A stretch of DNA of 64,000 nt from positions 143,786,039 to 143,850,038 of the forward strand of contig NC_030679.2 of NCBI RefSeq assembly GCF_000004195.4. The letters are read 5' to 3'. Under the pieces are notes generated by a model, which had not been told where the DNA came from, searched no databases, and saw nothing but the letters and a program-made list of their open reading frames with translations. The translations under genes and the position numbers were made by a program. Positions 33,374 to 45,699 of this stretch are shown in pieces. The DNA comes from Xenopus tropicalis (taxonomy: Eukaryota > Chordata > Amphibia > Anura > Pipidae). Numbering within the stretch: position 1 is the stretch's first letter; the number at the start of each line of letters is the position of its first letter.

Positions 33374-33962
33374 CACTGGCCACACCCACAGGGGAAATCC
33401 CCTTCTACTGTATATACACACTGGCCACACCCACAGGGGAAATCCCCTTCTACTGTATATACACACTGGCCACACCCACAGGGGAAATCCCCTTCTACTG
33501 TATATACACACTGGCCACACCCACAGGGAATATCCCCTTCTATTGTATATACACACTGGCCACACCCACACAGAATATCCCCTTCTACTGTATATACACA
33601 CTGGCCACACCCACAGGGAATATCCCCTTCTACTGTATATACACACTGGCCACACCCACACGGAATATCCCCTTCTACTGTATATACACACTGGCCACAC
33701 CCACACGGAATATCCCCTTCTACTGTCTATACACACTGGCCACACCCACACGAAATATCCCCTTCTACTGTCTATACACACTGGCCACACCCACACGGAA
33801 TATCCCCTTTTTCTGTCTATACACACTGGCCACACCCACAGGGAATATCCCCTTTTTCTGTCTATACACACTGGCCACACCCACAGGGAATATCCCCTTT
33901 TTCTGTCTATACACACTGGCCACACCCACAGGGAATATCCCCTTCTTCTGTCTATACACACA
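33374..33962. repeat. 45-bp minisatellite, about 13 copies
   Basis: Unit ACACACTGGCCACACCCACA then GGGAATATCCCCTTCTACTG and TATAT. 45 is divisible by three, so spurious frames stay open on both strands. In the 3'UTR intron of TM4SF copy A. Confidence 0.95.
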
Positions 33963-34135
33963 CAGTAATTACACACAATGGCCACATGGGGGCTGAGGGA
34001 GCAGCCTTGCAGCACTGGGGCCCTGAGTTCCATTCCAGCCGGGGCACTACCTGCAAGGAGGGCTTATGTTTATGCATATTGTCCAGTTATTGTATGAGAT
34101 TATAATCCTATTGTTTCATGTTTTTTTCTCCTCAG

Positions 34136-34460
34136 ATTGCCATGTCCCACTCCCCCACAATCCCCTCTGTCCGCAGTTGTCTCCTCCAGAGGCTGGTTCC
34201 TTTGAGAGTCTCCCCTGCCCTCATGGTCTGACCCGCCAGCGGGCTTGGCATTGCCAGGGGTAGGAGCATTACTCCCTACTGTAAATCCCGGATGTAGATG
34301 TACGTAGGCAGAATGAAAGGGTGCCCCCCTCAGACGAAGCCGCTCAATACGTCTCCCATGTGAGGGATGCTGGGAGCTTTGCACCGGTGTACATATCATT
34401 TGTATTTATAATGAATGTAAATATATGTTTCTCAATAAAAATATATGTTTCTCAGTTAAC
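34136..34460 (+). other. Probable 3'UTR terminal exon of TM4SF copy A with poly(A) signal
   Basis: A good acceptor (pyrimidine tract, CTCAG at 34131-34135) opens this exon. AATAAA follows at 34434-34439. The upstream partner is the GTGAGT donor one base after the stop codon at 33201. The intervening intron is about 0.9 kb and contains a 45-bp array. Confidence 0.6.
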
Positions 34461-34777
34461 CAAATACAACCATGTTCTTGTAAGAGTGTCACTGATTCGC
34501 CCTTGTTTCCTCATTGGACCATTTGTACCCCCAAATGACCCTACTAGACCTTCAAGCTGGGGTTTCAGGGGTATCTAAGAAAGCAAATAAGCATTCTACT
34601 CAAATTGTACCCTAAATGGCATTCAAGTCAAGCTGCCCCAACACCCCAGGGTTAGCACCCCCCCAGTTTGGGAACCCCCGGCTTACCCCATCTCCACAAC
34701 TTAGATATGTAAACTAACCAGGGTTGCCACCATTTTGTGGCTCATTACCAGCCGTCGACGTAGGTCGAGGACAGAAA
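34461..34777. other. Intergenic, holds one lone 71-bp-family monomer
   Basis: At about 34548-34625 a single unit resembling the 21.9-24.3 kb array occurs (CTTCAAGCTGGGGTTTCAGG). Otherwise unremarkable. Confidence 0.5.
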
Positions 34778-35832
34778 AATGGGCAGGGCAATGAGGCAGA
34801 GGGGCAGGGCTATGATGCAGAGGGGCAGGGCTATGAGGCAGAGGGGCAGGGCAATGAGGCAGAGGGGCAGGGCAATGAGGCAGAGGGGCAGGGCTATGAT
34901 GCAGAGGGGCAGGGCAATGAGGCAGAGGGGCAGGGCAATGAGGCAGAGGGGCAGGGCAATGAGGCAGAGGGGCAGGGCAATGAGGCAGAGGGGCAGGGCT
35001 ATGAGGCAGAGGGGCAGGGCAATGAGGCAGAGGGGCAGGGCAATGAGGCAGAGGGGCAGGGCAATGAGGCAGAGGGGCAGGGCTATGATGCAGAGGGGCA
35101 GGCAATGAGGCAGAGGGGCAGGGCAATGAGGCAGAGGGGCAGGGCTATGATGCAGAGGGGCAGGCAATGAGGCAGAGGGGCAGGGCAATGAGGCAGAGGG
35201 GCAGGGCAATGAGGCAGAGGGGCAGGGCAATGATGCAGAGGGGCAGGGCAATGAGGCAGAGGGGCAGGGCAATGAGGCAGAGGGGCAGGGCAATGATGCA
35301 GAGGGGCAGGGCTATGATGCAGAGGGGCAGGGCTATGAAGCAGAGGGGCAGGGCTATGAAGCAGAGGGGCAGGGCAATGAGGCAGAGGGGCAGGGCAATG
35401 AGGCAGAGGGGCAGGGCTATGATGCAGAGGGGCAGGGCTATGATGCAGAGGGGCAGGGCTATGATGCAAAGGGGCAGGGCAATGAGGCAAAGGGGCAGGG
35501 CAATGAGGCAAAGGGGCAGGGCAATGATGCAGAGGGGCAGGGCTATGATGCAGAGGGGCAGGGCTATGAGGCAGAGGGGCAGGGATATGATGCAGAGGGG
35601 CAGGGCTATGAGGCAGAGGGGCAGGGATATGATGCAGAGGGGCAGGGCTATGAGGCAGAGGGGCAGGGATATGATGCAGAGGGGCAGGACAATGAGGCAG
35701 AGGGGCAGGGCTATGATGCAGAGGGGCAGGGCAATGAGGCAGAGGGGCAGGGCAATGAGGCAGAGGGGCAGGGATATGATGCAGAGGGGCAGGGCAATGA
35801 GGCAGAGGGGCAGGGCTATGACAAGGAAGGGG
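34778..35832. repeat. 21-bp minisatellite, about 50 copies
   Basis: Unit GAGGCAGAGGGGCAGGGCAA plus T; variants have GATGCAG and GCTAT. The period is a multiple of three, so up to four long repetitive frames stay open. None is a gene. Confidence 0.95.
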
Positions 35833-35929
35833 CAGAACTTCTAAACTATCAGGGAAACCCAAGGGAGCTGCAGGTTGGAACAGGTAATTGGTGGGGATGG
35901 AGGTGGAGCGGGGGGGGGACTTTTGTCCT

Positions 35930-36050
35930 TTACCCTGGTTGCTAAAGTCATTTGGATCCTAGCAACCAAATAGCTGCTGAACAGAAGAGCCACTGAACAA
36001 AAACTGAAACTATTTAAAAACTACAAATTATAAAAAAAATGAAGACTCAC
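35930..36050. repeat. T2-like MITE fragment (copy 2)
   Basis: Core CCTGGTTGCTAAAGTCATTT and CTAGCAACCAAATAGCTGCT. Confidence 0.45.
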
Positions 36051-36269
36051 CCAGCCTGCATCCTCCAAATCCCACAATTCCCTGCACATGTGATGCCATC
36101 AAGAAAAGGAACATCACAGGGCAATGCATTGTGGGTTATGTAGTCCCTGCAGGCTGTCTGTAAACTGTAAACTGTACACTGCCAGGATTTCAAGTGATGC
36201 AGAAAGAGAAGAACTGTTTTGCGGCTGGATTTCAGCCTATACAAATGGTATTTATTCATATTTTTCAAA

Positions 36270-36680
36270 GGAAATAGCCGCGGGCGACAAAAGAATAGCC
36301 TCGCGACAAAAGAATAGCCTCGCGACAAAAGAATAGCCTCGCGACAAAAGAATAGCCTCGCGACAAAAGAATAGCCTTGTGACAAAAGAATAGCCGCGGG
36401 CGACAAAAGAATAGCCGCGGGCGACAAAAGAATAGCCGCGGGCGACAAAAGAATAGCCTTGCGACAAAAGAATAGCCGCGGGCGACAAAAGAATAGCCTT
36501 GCGACAAAAGAATAGCCTCGCGACAAAAGAATAGCCTCGTGACAAAAGAATAGCCGCGGGCGACAAAAGAATAGTTGCGGGGGACACTTTCACCGCGACA
36601 TTTTCACCGTTACGCAAATCTTTTGAAAGATTGGCAAATTTTACGGTGAAGCGAAACGGGACAGATTCACTCATCACTTA
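36270..36680. repeat. 19-20-bp array in a dispersed element (copy 1)
   Basis: About 15 units of GCGACAAAAGAATAGCC plus TC or GCGG, followed by GCGAAACGGGACAGATTCAC and TCATCAC. The same element occurs in reverse at 63.69-64.0 kb. Confidence 0.85.
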
Positions 36681-37130
36681 TCCCAGTGTGCACCGGGGTA
36701 CAACGTTGGCTCTGGGTGCAACCTGTAACTGAACACCATCCGATCTATCCCATCCACTTCTTCCATACTTGTTTGGAGTCTTCAGTATGAAGAGTTGGGG
36801 ATCCACCCTGGCCCCCAAGGCCCACCAACGAACCCGACCTGATGTGCATTATACACAAAGGCCTACGGTGGAAATAATGGGGTCATGAGAATGAACCTTG
36901 GCTGGGGCCCATTGGGTCTGAACCCTCTGGGAGACATTCTAGTGGCCCCAGTGATTGCACCCCTGCCATTCCCAGTGTCCCGCTGGCCCAGTCCGACCCT
37001 GTGCATTGGTCATTTCCTGGCACCTAAAGCATTAATTCCTCATTACCTTGGGCACATTAACATCTGCAGCACTGCCGGACAGAGAAACCTGTGAAAACAT
37101 AAACAGAGAATTAATATAAGGACAACCTGT
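36681..37130. other. Intergenic sequence, nothing recognised
   Basis: No coding exon or clear repeat seen; it precedes the duplicated non-coding block. Confidence 0.4.
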
Positions 37131-37455
37131 ACTATGAGCAGCACAAAGGGAGGCCGTGTCCCTTTAAATTGCACAAATAAAATACAAGGATAGGATTAAC
37201 GCGGCAAAAGATGCGTGAAATTGGCTCTGAAAGCTCCCTCGCCCGTACGCCCAGGTTACAAATTAACTGTCGTTGTGGAGAGACAAAGTTGGGGGGGCTC
37301 AGAGCCCATGTAAATGGCTAAACCCGTCACATTGACATTGCCACAGCGCTCTTGTGAATGCCACCGCCATTTTATATGCAAAATATCATTATCCGTTATT
37401 CTAACCGTCCCCTACGGCTGAGCCATGGCGATTTATGAAAGGATACTGCCCCCTA
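37130..37455 (+). promoter_or_regulatory. Non-coding block shared upstream of TM4SF copies B and C (B side)
   Basis: Aligns with 48645-48970. Shared pieces include AAATAAAATACAA, AAAAGATGCGTGAAAT, GCTCCCTC, TTATTCTAAC and GTCCCCTAC. It lies about 3.3 kb before the copy B start. Duplicate remnant or enhancer cannot be told apart from one sequence. Confidence 0.5.
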
Positions 37456-37457
37456 AT

Positions 37458-38408
37458 GTTAGTTGGGATCAAGTACAGGTACTGTTTTATTATTACAGAG
37501 AAAAGGGAATCATTTAACCATGAAATAAACCCAATAGGGCTGTTCTGCCCCCAATAAGGGGTAATTATATCTTAGTTGGGATCAAGTACAGGTACTGTTT
37601 TATTATTACAGAGAAAAGGAATCATTTAACCATTAAATAAACCCAATAGGGCTGTTCTGCCCCAATAAGGGTAATTATATCTTAGTTGGGATCAAGTACA
37701 GGTACTGTTTTATTATTACAGAGAAAAGGGAATCATTTAACCATGAAATAAACCCAATAGGGCTGTTCTGCCCCAATAAGGGGTAATTATATCTTAGTTG
37801 GGATCAAGTACAGGTACTGTTTTATTATTACAGAGAAAAGGGAATCATTTAACCATGAAATAAACCCAATAGGGCTGTTCTGCCCCAATAAGGGGTAATT
37901 ATATCTTAGTTGGGATCAAGTACAGGTACTGTTTTATTATTACAGAGAAAAGGGAATCATTTAACCATTAAATAAACCCAATAGGGCTGTTCTGCCCCCA
38001 ATAAGGGGTAATTATATCTTAGTTGGGATCAAGTACAGGTACTGTTTTATTATTACAGAGAAAAGGGAATCATTTAACCATTAAATAAACCCAATAGGGC
38101 TGTTCTGCCCCCAATAAGGGGTAATTATATCTTAGTTGGGATCAAGTACAGGTACTGTTTTATTATTACAGAGAAAAGGGAATCATTTAACCATGAAATA
38201 AACCCAATAGGGCTGTTCTGCCCCAATAAGGGGTAATTATATCTTAGTTGGGATTAAGTACAGGTACTGTTTTATTATTACAGAGAAAAGGGAATCATTT
38301 TTTAAAATTAGAATTATTTTATTATAATGGAGTCTATGGGAGATGGCCTTTCTGTAATTCTGAACTTTCTGGATAATGGGTTTCCGGATAAGGGATCCCA
38401 TACCTGTA
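37458..38408 (+). mobile_element. TIR element with 112-bp array (copy 3)
   Basis: About seven to eight units, then the right end GGATAAGGGATCCCATACCT. The left inverted end is missing; the array begins directly next to the shared non-coding block. Confidence 0.7.
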
Positions 38409-38689
38409 CTTGGCTTATAAATGCTATTTTCCACTTATATTAGTTATTAGTTATTTGCATCTCTGTCCTTTGCAATTCTCTGCTCTGCTGGTTCTGACTA
38501 CATGGGAAGCGTTTCATGCACCTTCAATAGCAGTTACATTAATAAACAGCTTCAAAGCCAATGGAAATGTGGAATGAAAATATAATGGGGATTGGCTTAC
38601 AATCTTTTATTTGGTAAAATGTTATCTTTCTGTTTGGGTTGAGTTTCCCTTTAAATTGTAAGCATTGACAGCTGAATGAAGGGTCCAAA

Positions 38690-38960
38690 AAAGGCCAAAT
38701 CCTTGTCTTGTACCGAGCAGCTGCCTTCAGGGTCAGACTGGGTCGGGAAAATACCCAGTGGGCCCCAGCGGCCCAGACCTGACCCAATTGCTGCTTCCTC
38801 TGGCCTCCGATGTCCTCCCCTTATGGGGGTTCAGGGGTGTGGGCCGGGGGCCCCTGCGTGGGACGTGGCCAGAGGAGGCACCTTGGAGGGTGAGGGGACC
38901 CTAGGGCACCCCCCCAGTCTGACCCTGGGAGGGCAGAGACTTTGCCAAGAGGGCCTGTAG
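38690..38960. repeat. Dispersed repeat related to the 43.4-44.4 kb family
   Basis: Shares TCAGACTGGGTCGG, AATACCCAGTGGGCCCCAGC and CTGCTTCCTCTGGCCTCCGA-like text with that family. Confidence 0.6.
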
Positions 38961-39095
38961 CAGAAAGAAATGAACTGCAATGGGTCCTCAGGCTCAAGCT
39001 CTGATAGGGGAACCTTGATCCCTATGTTTAGGCCATAGAAGGCCAATGGGTTTCTTAATGACTGATCTGCCTCCCATGAATGGTTGTACGTTATT

Positions 39096-39862
39096 AGGGA
39101 TGTAGCGAACCTCAAAAAAAAAGTTTGCGAACCTGTTCGCGAACTTCCGCCGAAAATTGCGAATATTCGCGAACTTTGCGAACCCCATAGACTTCAATGG
39201 GAAGGCGAACTTTAAAACCTAGAAAAGCCATTTCTGGCCAGAAAACTGATTTTAAAGTTGTTTAAAGGGTGCCACGACCTGGACAGGGGCATGCAGGAGG
39301 GGGATCAAGGGCAAAAACTTCTCTGAAAAATTGACACACGCCGTTTTTCGAAATGATCGGTAATTTTGCGACTTTTTCGTAATTTCCGGCGCTTTCATAA
39401 AGTTATCGTAAGTTTTGCGACTTTTTCGGAGCATTCGTAACGTTACCGTAAGTTTTGCGACTTTTTCGGAGCATTCGTAACGTTATCGTAAGTTTTGCGA
39501 CTTTTTTGGAGCATTCGTAACGTTACCGTAAGTTTTGCGACTTTTTTGGAGCATTCGTAACGTTACCGTAAGTTTTGCGACTTTTTCGGAGCATTCGTAA
39601 CGTTACCGTAAGTTTTGCGATTTTTTTGGAGCATTCGTAACGTTATCGTAAGTTTTGCGACTTTTTCGGAGCATTCGTAACGTTATCGCAAGTTTTGCGA
39701 CTTTTTCAGAGCATTCGTAACGTTATCGTAAGTTTTGCGATTTTTTCGGTGCCGGCGAACCCAAATTGCGAACATCACGAAAAGTTCGCGAATTTGCGGA
39801 CTTGCGAACACCCGATGTTCGCGCGAATTAGTTCACCGGCGAACAGTTCGCTACATCTCTAC
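39096..39862. mobile_element. TIR element with internal 40-bp array
   Basis: Left end AGGGATGTAGCGAAC and right end GTTCGCTACATCTCT are inverted. Inside, about nine units of GTAACGTTACCGTAAGTTTT, GCGACTTTTTCGGAGCATTC run from about 39390 to 39750. No protein encoded. Confidence 0.75.
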
Positions 39863-40567
39863 ACGTTATATAACCGTCCCTGGGCTAACTATGGCAGGTA
39901 TGTTCCAACCTGTGGAACCCTTTTCTGTTTGCTCTAGAGTTGCTCTCACCCACCTCTTGAGATTTGCACGTCGTTGGGAATATTTCCTTATAGCGGGGCA
40001 ATATATATATATAATATATGGATGTCTCGGCTTGGCGTGGGCAAAGTCTGCTGCAATGGAATATCTTGATAAGGCATTCCCTGGGAGGGCAATATTCCGA
40101 CTTCTATCTTACATTCCATAAGTCTCTGGTCTCTTCACCTGCCCCCCCCCGTGCACATTTCTTTTTTCCACCTCTGGTTTATAACTATTTTCTTGCCGAA
40201 GTGGAGACTCTTTAACTTTTTGCCCTTTGCACCATTTCCCTCTGCTATTTTGCCTGTGGTGCCTGCACATTCAGCTCCATGTGGTTGGTATGAGCAGCCT
40301 ATGGACAGGGTGGAGCACCCTCCGTTGTGCCAGGCACGGTGCCAGGGGACACTAGGAGCCATGGAATGCCAAAGAACTGACACAAGTGCTCCATGTATGG
40401 ATTCCTAGAGGTGCAATTTGGACCCCTTGGCACTTGAGCACCCCTGTCTGCTCCATAGGGGGAGAAGAAACCATTTAAGAATATCATCTTACGGATATTG
40501 AACGATATCATCTATATACGTGATTATTCGTTTGTCAAGATGTTGGGTTCAAACTTCACCCCGGCAG

Positions 40568-40636
40568 TGAGTCATAACGCAGTCGGAAAGGAGCTGCGAG
40601 AGGGTGAAATCCCAACTGTTTCCTTGTCGGCTTATC
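40568..40636 (+). promoter_or_regulatory. Upstream region of TM4SF copy B: AP-1-like and GATA motifs
   Basis: TGAGTCA lies at 40568-40574 and CTTATC at 40631-40636, both within 220 bp of the start codon. Upstream of copy C the equivalent order is TGACTCA, then CTTATC, inside alignable flanking sequence (both have GTTCAAACTTCACC just upstream). The pair therefore survived duplication. No clear TATA box was found. Confidence 0.45.
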
Positions 40637-40787
40637 TCCTATCTCCTTGCCTGCAGTATATCTTATTATTCTCATTCTGCACCTTCTGCCACAGGAGTAG
40701 GACCATAGGAGTAGGACCAAGGGTTGATCGGTAGCTCCTGTAGCTCTCTGGGCTGTTTCTTTGAAGCTTTCCCTGCCCGGCCTCCCC

Positions 40788-43700
40788 ATGTGTATTCAGC
40801 ATTGTTCCACGTTTATCGGGGTGTCCCTGTACCCCTTGTGCGCCATCAGCATCATCTGTAATATCCTATTGTTCTTCCCGGGATGGAGTGTGGAGGCCAT
40901 CAACAACCCAGCCTTTAAAATGACCCCAGAGGTTCTTTATCTTGGGGGTATGTTGGGCAGTGGAGTTATGGTAAGTGCAAATCGGGGGAATATCTTGGAG
41001 GGGGGACTATTTGGAGGTGGTATTCTCATAGTAGTTACCCTTAATGCCGTCCTTACTCCAGCACCTAGTCATTGCAGAGGGGTAGAAAGCCCCATTGGAC
41101 TCCCAGACGATTCCTCCAATATGGCAATTGCAACAGTCCCTGGATCACCATGGTACCAATATCAATAGCCATTTATTTTCTCATTTGCTAAAAAGCCATC
41201 TGACTGGTTCCTGGGGCAGTAAAAAAAAAAAAAAGGCAGCCTTCCTGAACCCCAGTAGTTCCCAAACTGCCCTCTTGGAGGGAAAACTAAATCAATGACA
41301 TACGGTCAAGTAGGATGAGATTTGGAGATAATAAATATTCCCTTTCCTACACTCCCAGCTAGAATGCCATATTGGGGGAGAACTTGGGTGAACACTTAAT
41401 TGCTCTCCTTTATATTCTCGGAGCGATGGCTTAATGGCTTATACTCCAATCTGTAACTATGTTGAGAGTCAAGGGGGTCCCTGAACAAAGGTTGGCCCTT
41501 GAAGACTCGTTGCTTATGGGCCATAGCTATTTCTTCTCCAAATGCCAGTAAAATGCCCCCTTGCTTCAGTATATATCTCTGTGGCCATGCTGTATTGTTC
41601 CCAGTGAGCCAGTGTGGTCAGGGATATTGACCTTATCCACCAGGGAGAACATCAGCTGGTTACCAGGGTCGGTGACCCTTGCAATCAAGAAGACCTTCAA
41701 CAGGCAGTTGGACTGCAGTTGGCTTGGCATTGGGAGTTGTGTTCCCATGTAATACCTCCCCATATAACCCAGCTATAGTTGCCCCTCCTCAATACCCCAA
41801 AGAGGCTTTTGATATTAGATCACCATTCATTTTCTACACTTCTTCCTCTAGGTCCTGATTCCTGCAATCTACGTTCACTGCATCGGGAAACCTGGAAAAT
41901 GCAGCAACCGCTGTGGGGTAAGGCAGCCATTGTATATATATATATATTGCACATCTAGTCCCTAATCTGGCTATGAATCTGCTTGAGCGAAGGTCGTGTA
42001 ATCAGCAATAACCCCAGGGGAGCGTATGACTCAGGGTAAAGCAGTTACCCTGGGATCCCTTATCCGGAAACCAGAAAGTTCAGAATAACAGAAAGGCCAT
42101 CTCCCATAGACTCATTATAAGCAAATAATTCTCATTTTTAAAAATGGTTTCCTCTGTAATAATAAAACAAAACCTTTTACTTGATCCCAACTAAGATATA
42201 ATTACCCCTTATTGGGGGCAGAACAGCCCTATTGGGTTTATTTAATGGTTAAATGATTCCCTTTTCTCTGTAATAATAAAACAGTACCTGTACTTGATCC
42301 CAACTAAGATATAATTACCCCTTATTGGGGCAGAACAGCCCTATTGGGTTTATTTAATGGTTAAATGATTCCCTTTTCTCTGTAATAATAAAACAGTACC
42401 TGTACTTGATCCCAACTAAGATATAATTACCCCTTATTGGGGGCAGAACAGCCCTATTGGGTTTATTTAATGGTTAAATGATTCCCTTTTCTCTGTAATA
42501 ATAAAACAGTACCTGTACTTGATCCCAACTAAGATATAATTACCCCTTATTGGGGCAGAACAGCCCTATTGGGTTTATTTCATGGTTAAATGATTCCCTT
42601 TTCTCTGTAATAATAAAACAGTACCTGTACTTGATCCCAACTAAGATATAATTACCCCTTATTGGGGCAGAACAGCCCTATTGGGTTTATTTAATGGTTA
42701 AATGATTCCCTTTTCTCTGTAATAATAAAACAGTACCTGTACTTGATCCCAACTAAGATATAATTACCCCTTATTGGGGCAGAACAGCCCTATTGGGTTT
42801 ATTTAAATTTAAATGATTTTTAGCAGACTTAAGTTATGGAGATCCAAATTACGGAAAGACCCCTTATCCGGAAAACCCCAGGTCACGAGCATTCTGGATA
42901 ACAGGTCCCATACCTGTATTATGTTTCTGTATTATAAAGCCCATAACAATGCTTGGATTCTAGTGGCTGACACTGACCTATAGTCTTCATTGTTCCTTTC
43001 TTTCCACAGATGTTCCTCTCTATCATTTTCGCCGCTTTGGGGGTGTGTGGGGCTCTCTATGGTCTTGTTGTCTCTGCCCTGGGTCTGGCCAATGGGCCTC
43101 GCTGTCAGTACCTGTTTATAAGTGGACGGGTGGCATGGACAATCCCTTTCAAATTGCCTTTGGAATTTTTGAAGTGAGTGTTTATACCTCGAGTACAAAG
43201 TATCACCCAGTGCGACAGCAATTAGCTCTACATTCTTGCCTGACACCTACAGAGATTACAAAGTCCCTCAACAATAAGATAGGGCCATAGGGCAGTACCC
43301 AAGCATTCCTTATTAGCTGATATTATCCATATATCCATATCGGTTGAATTAAAATTTAGCTATAGCCACAAAGCACATTTACAAATCAGACATTTACTTT
43401 CATGGTTCTACCCACACAGGGTCGGACTGGGCCGCCGGGACACTGGGAAAATACCCGGTGGGCCCCAGCGGCCCAGACCTGACCCTATTGCCACTTCCTC
43501 TGGCCTCCGATTTTCTCCCCTGACGCGTTTCACATATGCACGTTCAGAAGAGGACGCTGGACAGGGGCCCCTGCAGGGGAGGGGTTAGGGGTGTATGGTG
43601 GGGGGCCCTGGGGCAGTAGCCCCTGTGGGCCCTGCACTCCCAAGTCCAACCCTGTACCCCCTGTCCAATATCCCCCTGAACACACGTATGTGAAACGCGT

Positions 43701-45623
43701 CAGGAAATCGGAGGCCAGAGGAAGTGGCAATAGGGTCAGGTCTGGGCCGTTGGGGCCCCTGCGGGGGGGTTATGGGTGCGTAGTGGGGGCCGCTTGGGGG
43801 GTGCAGGGCCCCTGGGGCAGTAGCCCCGGTGGGCCCTGCACCCCCAAGTCCAACCCTGTACCCCCTGTCCAATGTCCCCCTGAACGCGCGTATGTGAAAC
43901 GCGTCAGGAAATTGGAGGCCAGAGGAAGTGGCAATAGGGTCAGGTCTGGGCCGTTGGGGCCCCTGTGGGGGGTTATGGGTGCATAGTGGGGGCCGCTTGG
44001 GGGGTGCAGGGCCCCTGGGGCAGTAGCCCCGGTGGGCCCTGCACCCCCAAGTCCGACCCTGTACCCCCTGTCCAATGTCCCCCTGAACGCGCGTATGTGA
44101 AACGCGTCAGGAAATCGGAGGCCAGAGGAAGTGGCAATAGGGTCGGGTTTGGGCCGCTGGGGCCCCTGCAGGGGGGGTTATGGGTGCATAGTGGGGGCCG
44201 CTTGGGGGGTGCAGGGCCCCTGGGGCGGTAGCCCTGGTGGGCCCTACACCCCCAAGTCTGACCTTGTACCCCCTGTCCAATGTCCCCCTGAATGCGCGTA
44301 TGTGAAACGCGTCAGGAAACCGGAGGCCAGAGGAAGTGGCAATAGGGTCGGGTCTGGGCCGCTGGGGCCCCTGTGGGGGGGGGTTATGGGTGCATAGCGG
44401 GGGCCCCTGGTCCGACCCTGTACCCACAGTAGACTAATCAAAGCGGATTCATTATTGGTTGCTATGGTTTACTGGGTGGAGCTAAAGTAAAAAGGTCCTA
44501 GATTGGAAAATGCCAATGGGGTTATGTATTAAAAAATCTCAAATTCTGCCCCGTGTCTATTAATCCCAAGCAAAGAAGAAGAGGAAACTGTTACCATTTG
44601 GGCCTGCCATTTTCAAGATATTATCAAGATGGCTACTCAAAGCACATTTGACATGTGATTAAGTTCTGACCTATCACTGTGCATCTGTGGGAAGCGTAAG
44701 ATATAATGAAGATTTAGGGGGTTATGTCATAAAAGGCACTAAGTTTGCCCAGGAGCAGTAACCCATAGCGACCAATCAACAGGTAGGATTTATTGGTCAC
44801 CTCTAAAGCAAATATCTAGTTGGTTGCTATGGGTTACTGCTCCTGGGCAAACGTAGTGGCTCTTATGACATATGGGGGATAGTGAGGTTTAGCCTTCTCA
44901 ATAAGAAGCCAGCTCATAGATATATTTATATAAGTCTTCTGTAGTTTTTTTCATTTCTTTTCTATATCTTTCCAACGGGGGGTCACTGACCCCGGCAACC
45001 AACAAACTATTGCTCTGTGAGCATACAGGTTTGTTATTATTGTTACTTTTTATTCTTTATCTCTTTTATTCAGGCCCCTCTCCTGTTCATATTCTAGTCT
45101 CTCATTCAACCCACTGCCTGGTTACTTAGGTTACAAAAAAGCCCTAGCAACCAGATAGTTAGAGCTGCATCACTTCCTGTCCAGCCCATCACAAAATGGC
45201 GGCTCAAGGGAAAGGATGTAAAAGGGCAATATTTACTGATATATTCCAGTTTGGGAAGATTCTTTAATAGGCCACTTAATATGATATAAACTGTCTGTTG
45301 GTTACGTATTCATTCTGGGGGTGTAGTTTCCCTTTAAGTTAGCTACTTGCCTAGTAACCAATAGCAGGTATCATTTACTGGTCAGCTGATCCGCCCTAAT
45401 TTCCCTCTTTCTCCCTTTTCCCCCCGCCCCCAGCATCGACAGGAGTTACCTCTTCAACAGAAGCGCCTGGGATCGGTGCGTCCAACCGGCCGGGGTGGTT
45501 GAATTTAACGTCATTTTCTTTTCCACAATCCTGGCCTCGAGCTGCATCCAGTTAGTGCTGTGTTCCATTCAGATGCTGAACGGGCTGTTTGGCTGCATCT
45601 TCGGCACGTGCTCCCGGAAATAG
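40788..45623 (+). CDS. Transmembrane 4 L6 family protein, copy B
   Basis: Exons 40788-40970, 41852-41917, 43010-43173 and 45434-45623 join with the same phases as copy A and give 200 residues. The protein starts MCIQHCSTFIGVSLYP. It has four membrane segments, a cytosolic loop ending KCSNRCG, and an extracellular loop with the family pattern SYLFNRSAWDRCVQP followed by VVEFNVIFFS. It ends CIFGTCSRK. Loop cysteines C115 and C153 are present. One N-glycosylation sequon (N146-R-S) remains, against three in copy A. Exon 2 is one codon shorter than in copy A. The extracellular loop is much closer to copy C than to A. Intron 2 contains a TIR element with a 112-bp array; intron 3 contains GAAAC-motif repeats and an inverted-repeat element. 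A likely post-stop donor is GTATAA at 45637. Confidence 0.93.
42046..42917 (-). mobile_element. TIR element with 112-bp array (copy 4, inverted)
   Basis: Starts CCTGGGATCCCTTATCCGGA and ends GGATAACAGGTCCCATACCT. About six units lie inside. Intron 2 of TM4SF copy B; it inserted next to sequence still shared with copy C intron 2. Confidence 0.75.
43420..44430. repeat. Tandem GAAACGCGTCAGG repeat, about 4.5 copies of ~200 bp
   Basis: Units carry CGTATGTGAAACGCGTCAGG, a GGCCAGAGGAAGTGGCAATA stretch and GGGCCCTGCACCCCCAAGTC-like text. The first copy at 43.50 kb has the motif inverted. Intron 3 of TM4SF copy B. Many short proline/glycine-rich frames here are spurious. Confidence 0.85.
44727..44880. 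mobile_element. Short MITE with ~48-bp terminal inverted repeats
   Basis: Left GTTTGCCCAGGAGCAGTAAC pairs with right GTTACTGCTCCTGGGCAAAC. Outer parts TTATGTCATAA and TTATGACATA also pair. Total about 155 bp, no coding capacity. Confidence 0.75.
44935..45190. repeat. T2-like MITE fragment (copy 3)
   Basis: Contains GGTCACTGACCCCGGCAACC, TCTCATTCAACCCACTGCCT and CCTAGCAACCAGATAG, as in the 51.5-kb copy. Confidence 0.5.
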
Positions 45624-45699
45624 TAACAGAGCCACGGTATAACTGTGTTTGGTCTTACTGTTACCTGTTTAACAGCGTGTCTAAAGTTACTATATACAG

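Noticed and set aside
33297..34033. Two opposed frames of about 220 residues
   Set aside because: They come from a 45-bp minisatellite in the 3'UTR intron of TM4SF copy A.
34701..35862. Several 109-259-residue frames rich in repeated heptapeptides
   Set aside because: They follow a 21-bp minisatellite in several frames on both strands; no splice or start context.
36047..36677. Frames with repeated FFCR/ILLSP peptides
   Set aside because: Products of the 19-20-bp array.
43530..44441. Many Pro/Gly-rich frames of 65-131 residues
   Set aside because: They overlap on both strands in a tandem repeat and change with each unit.
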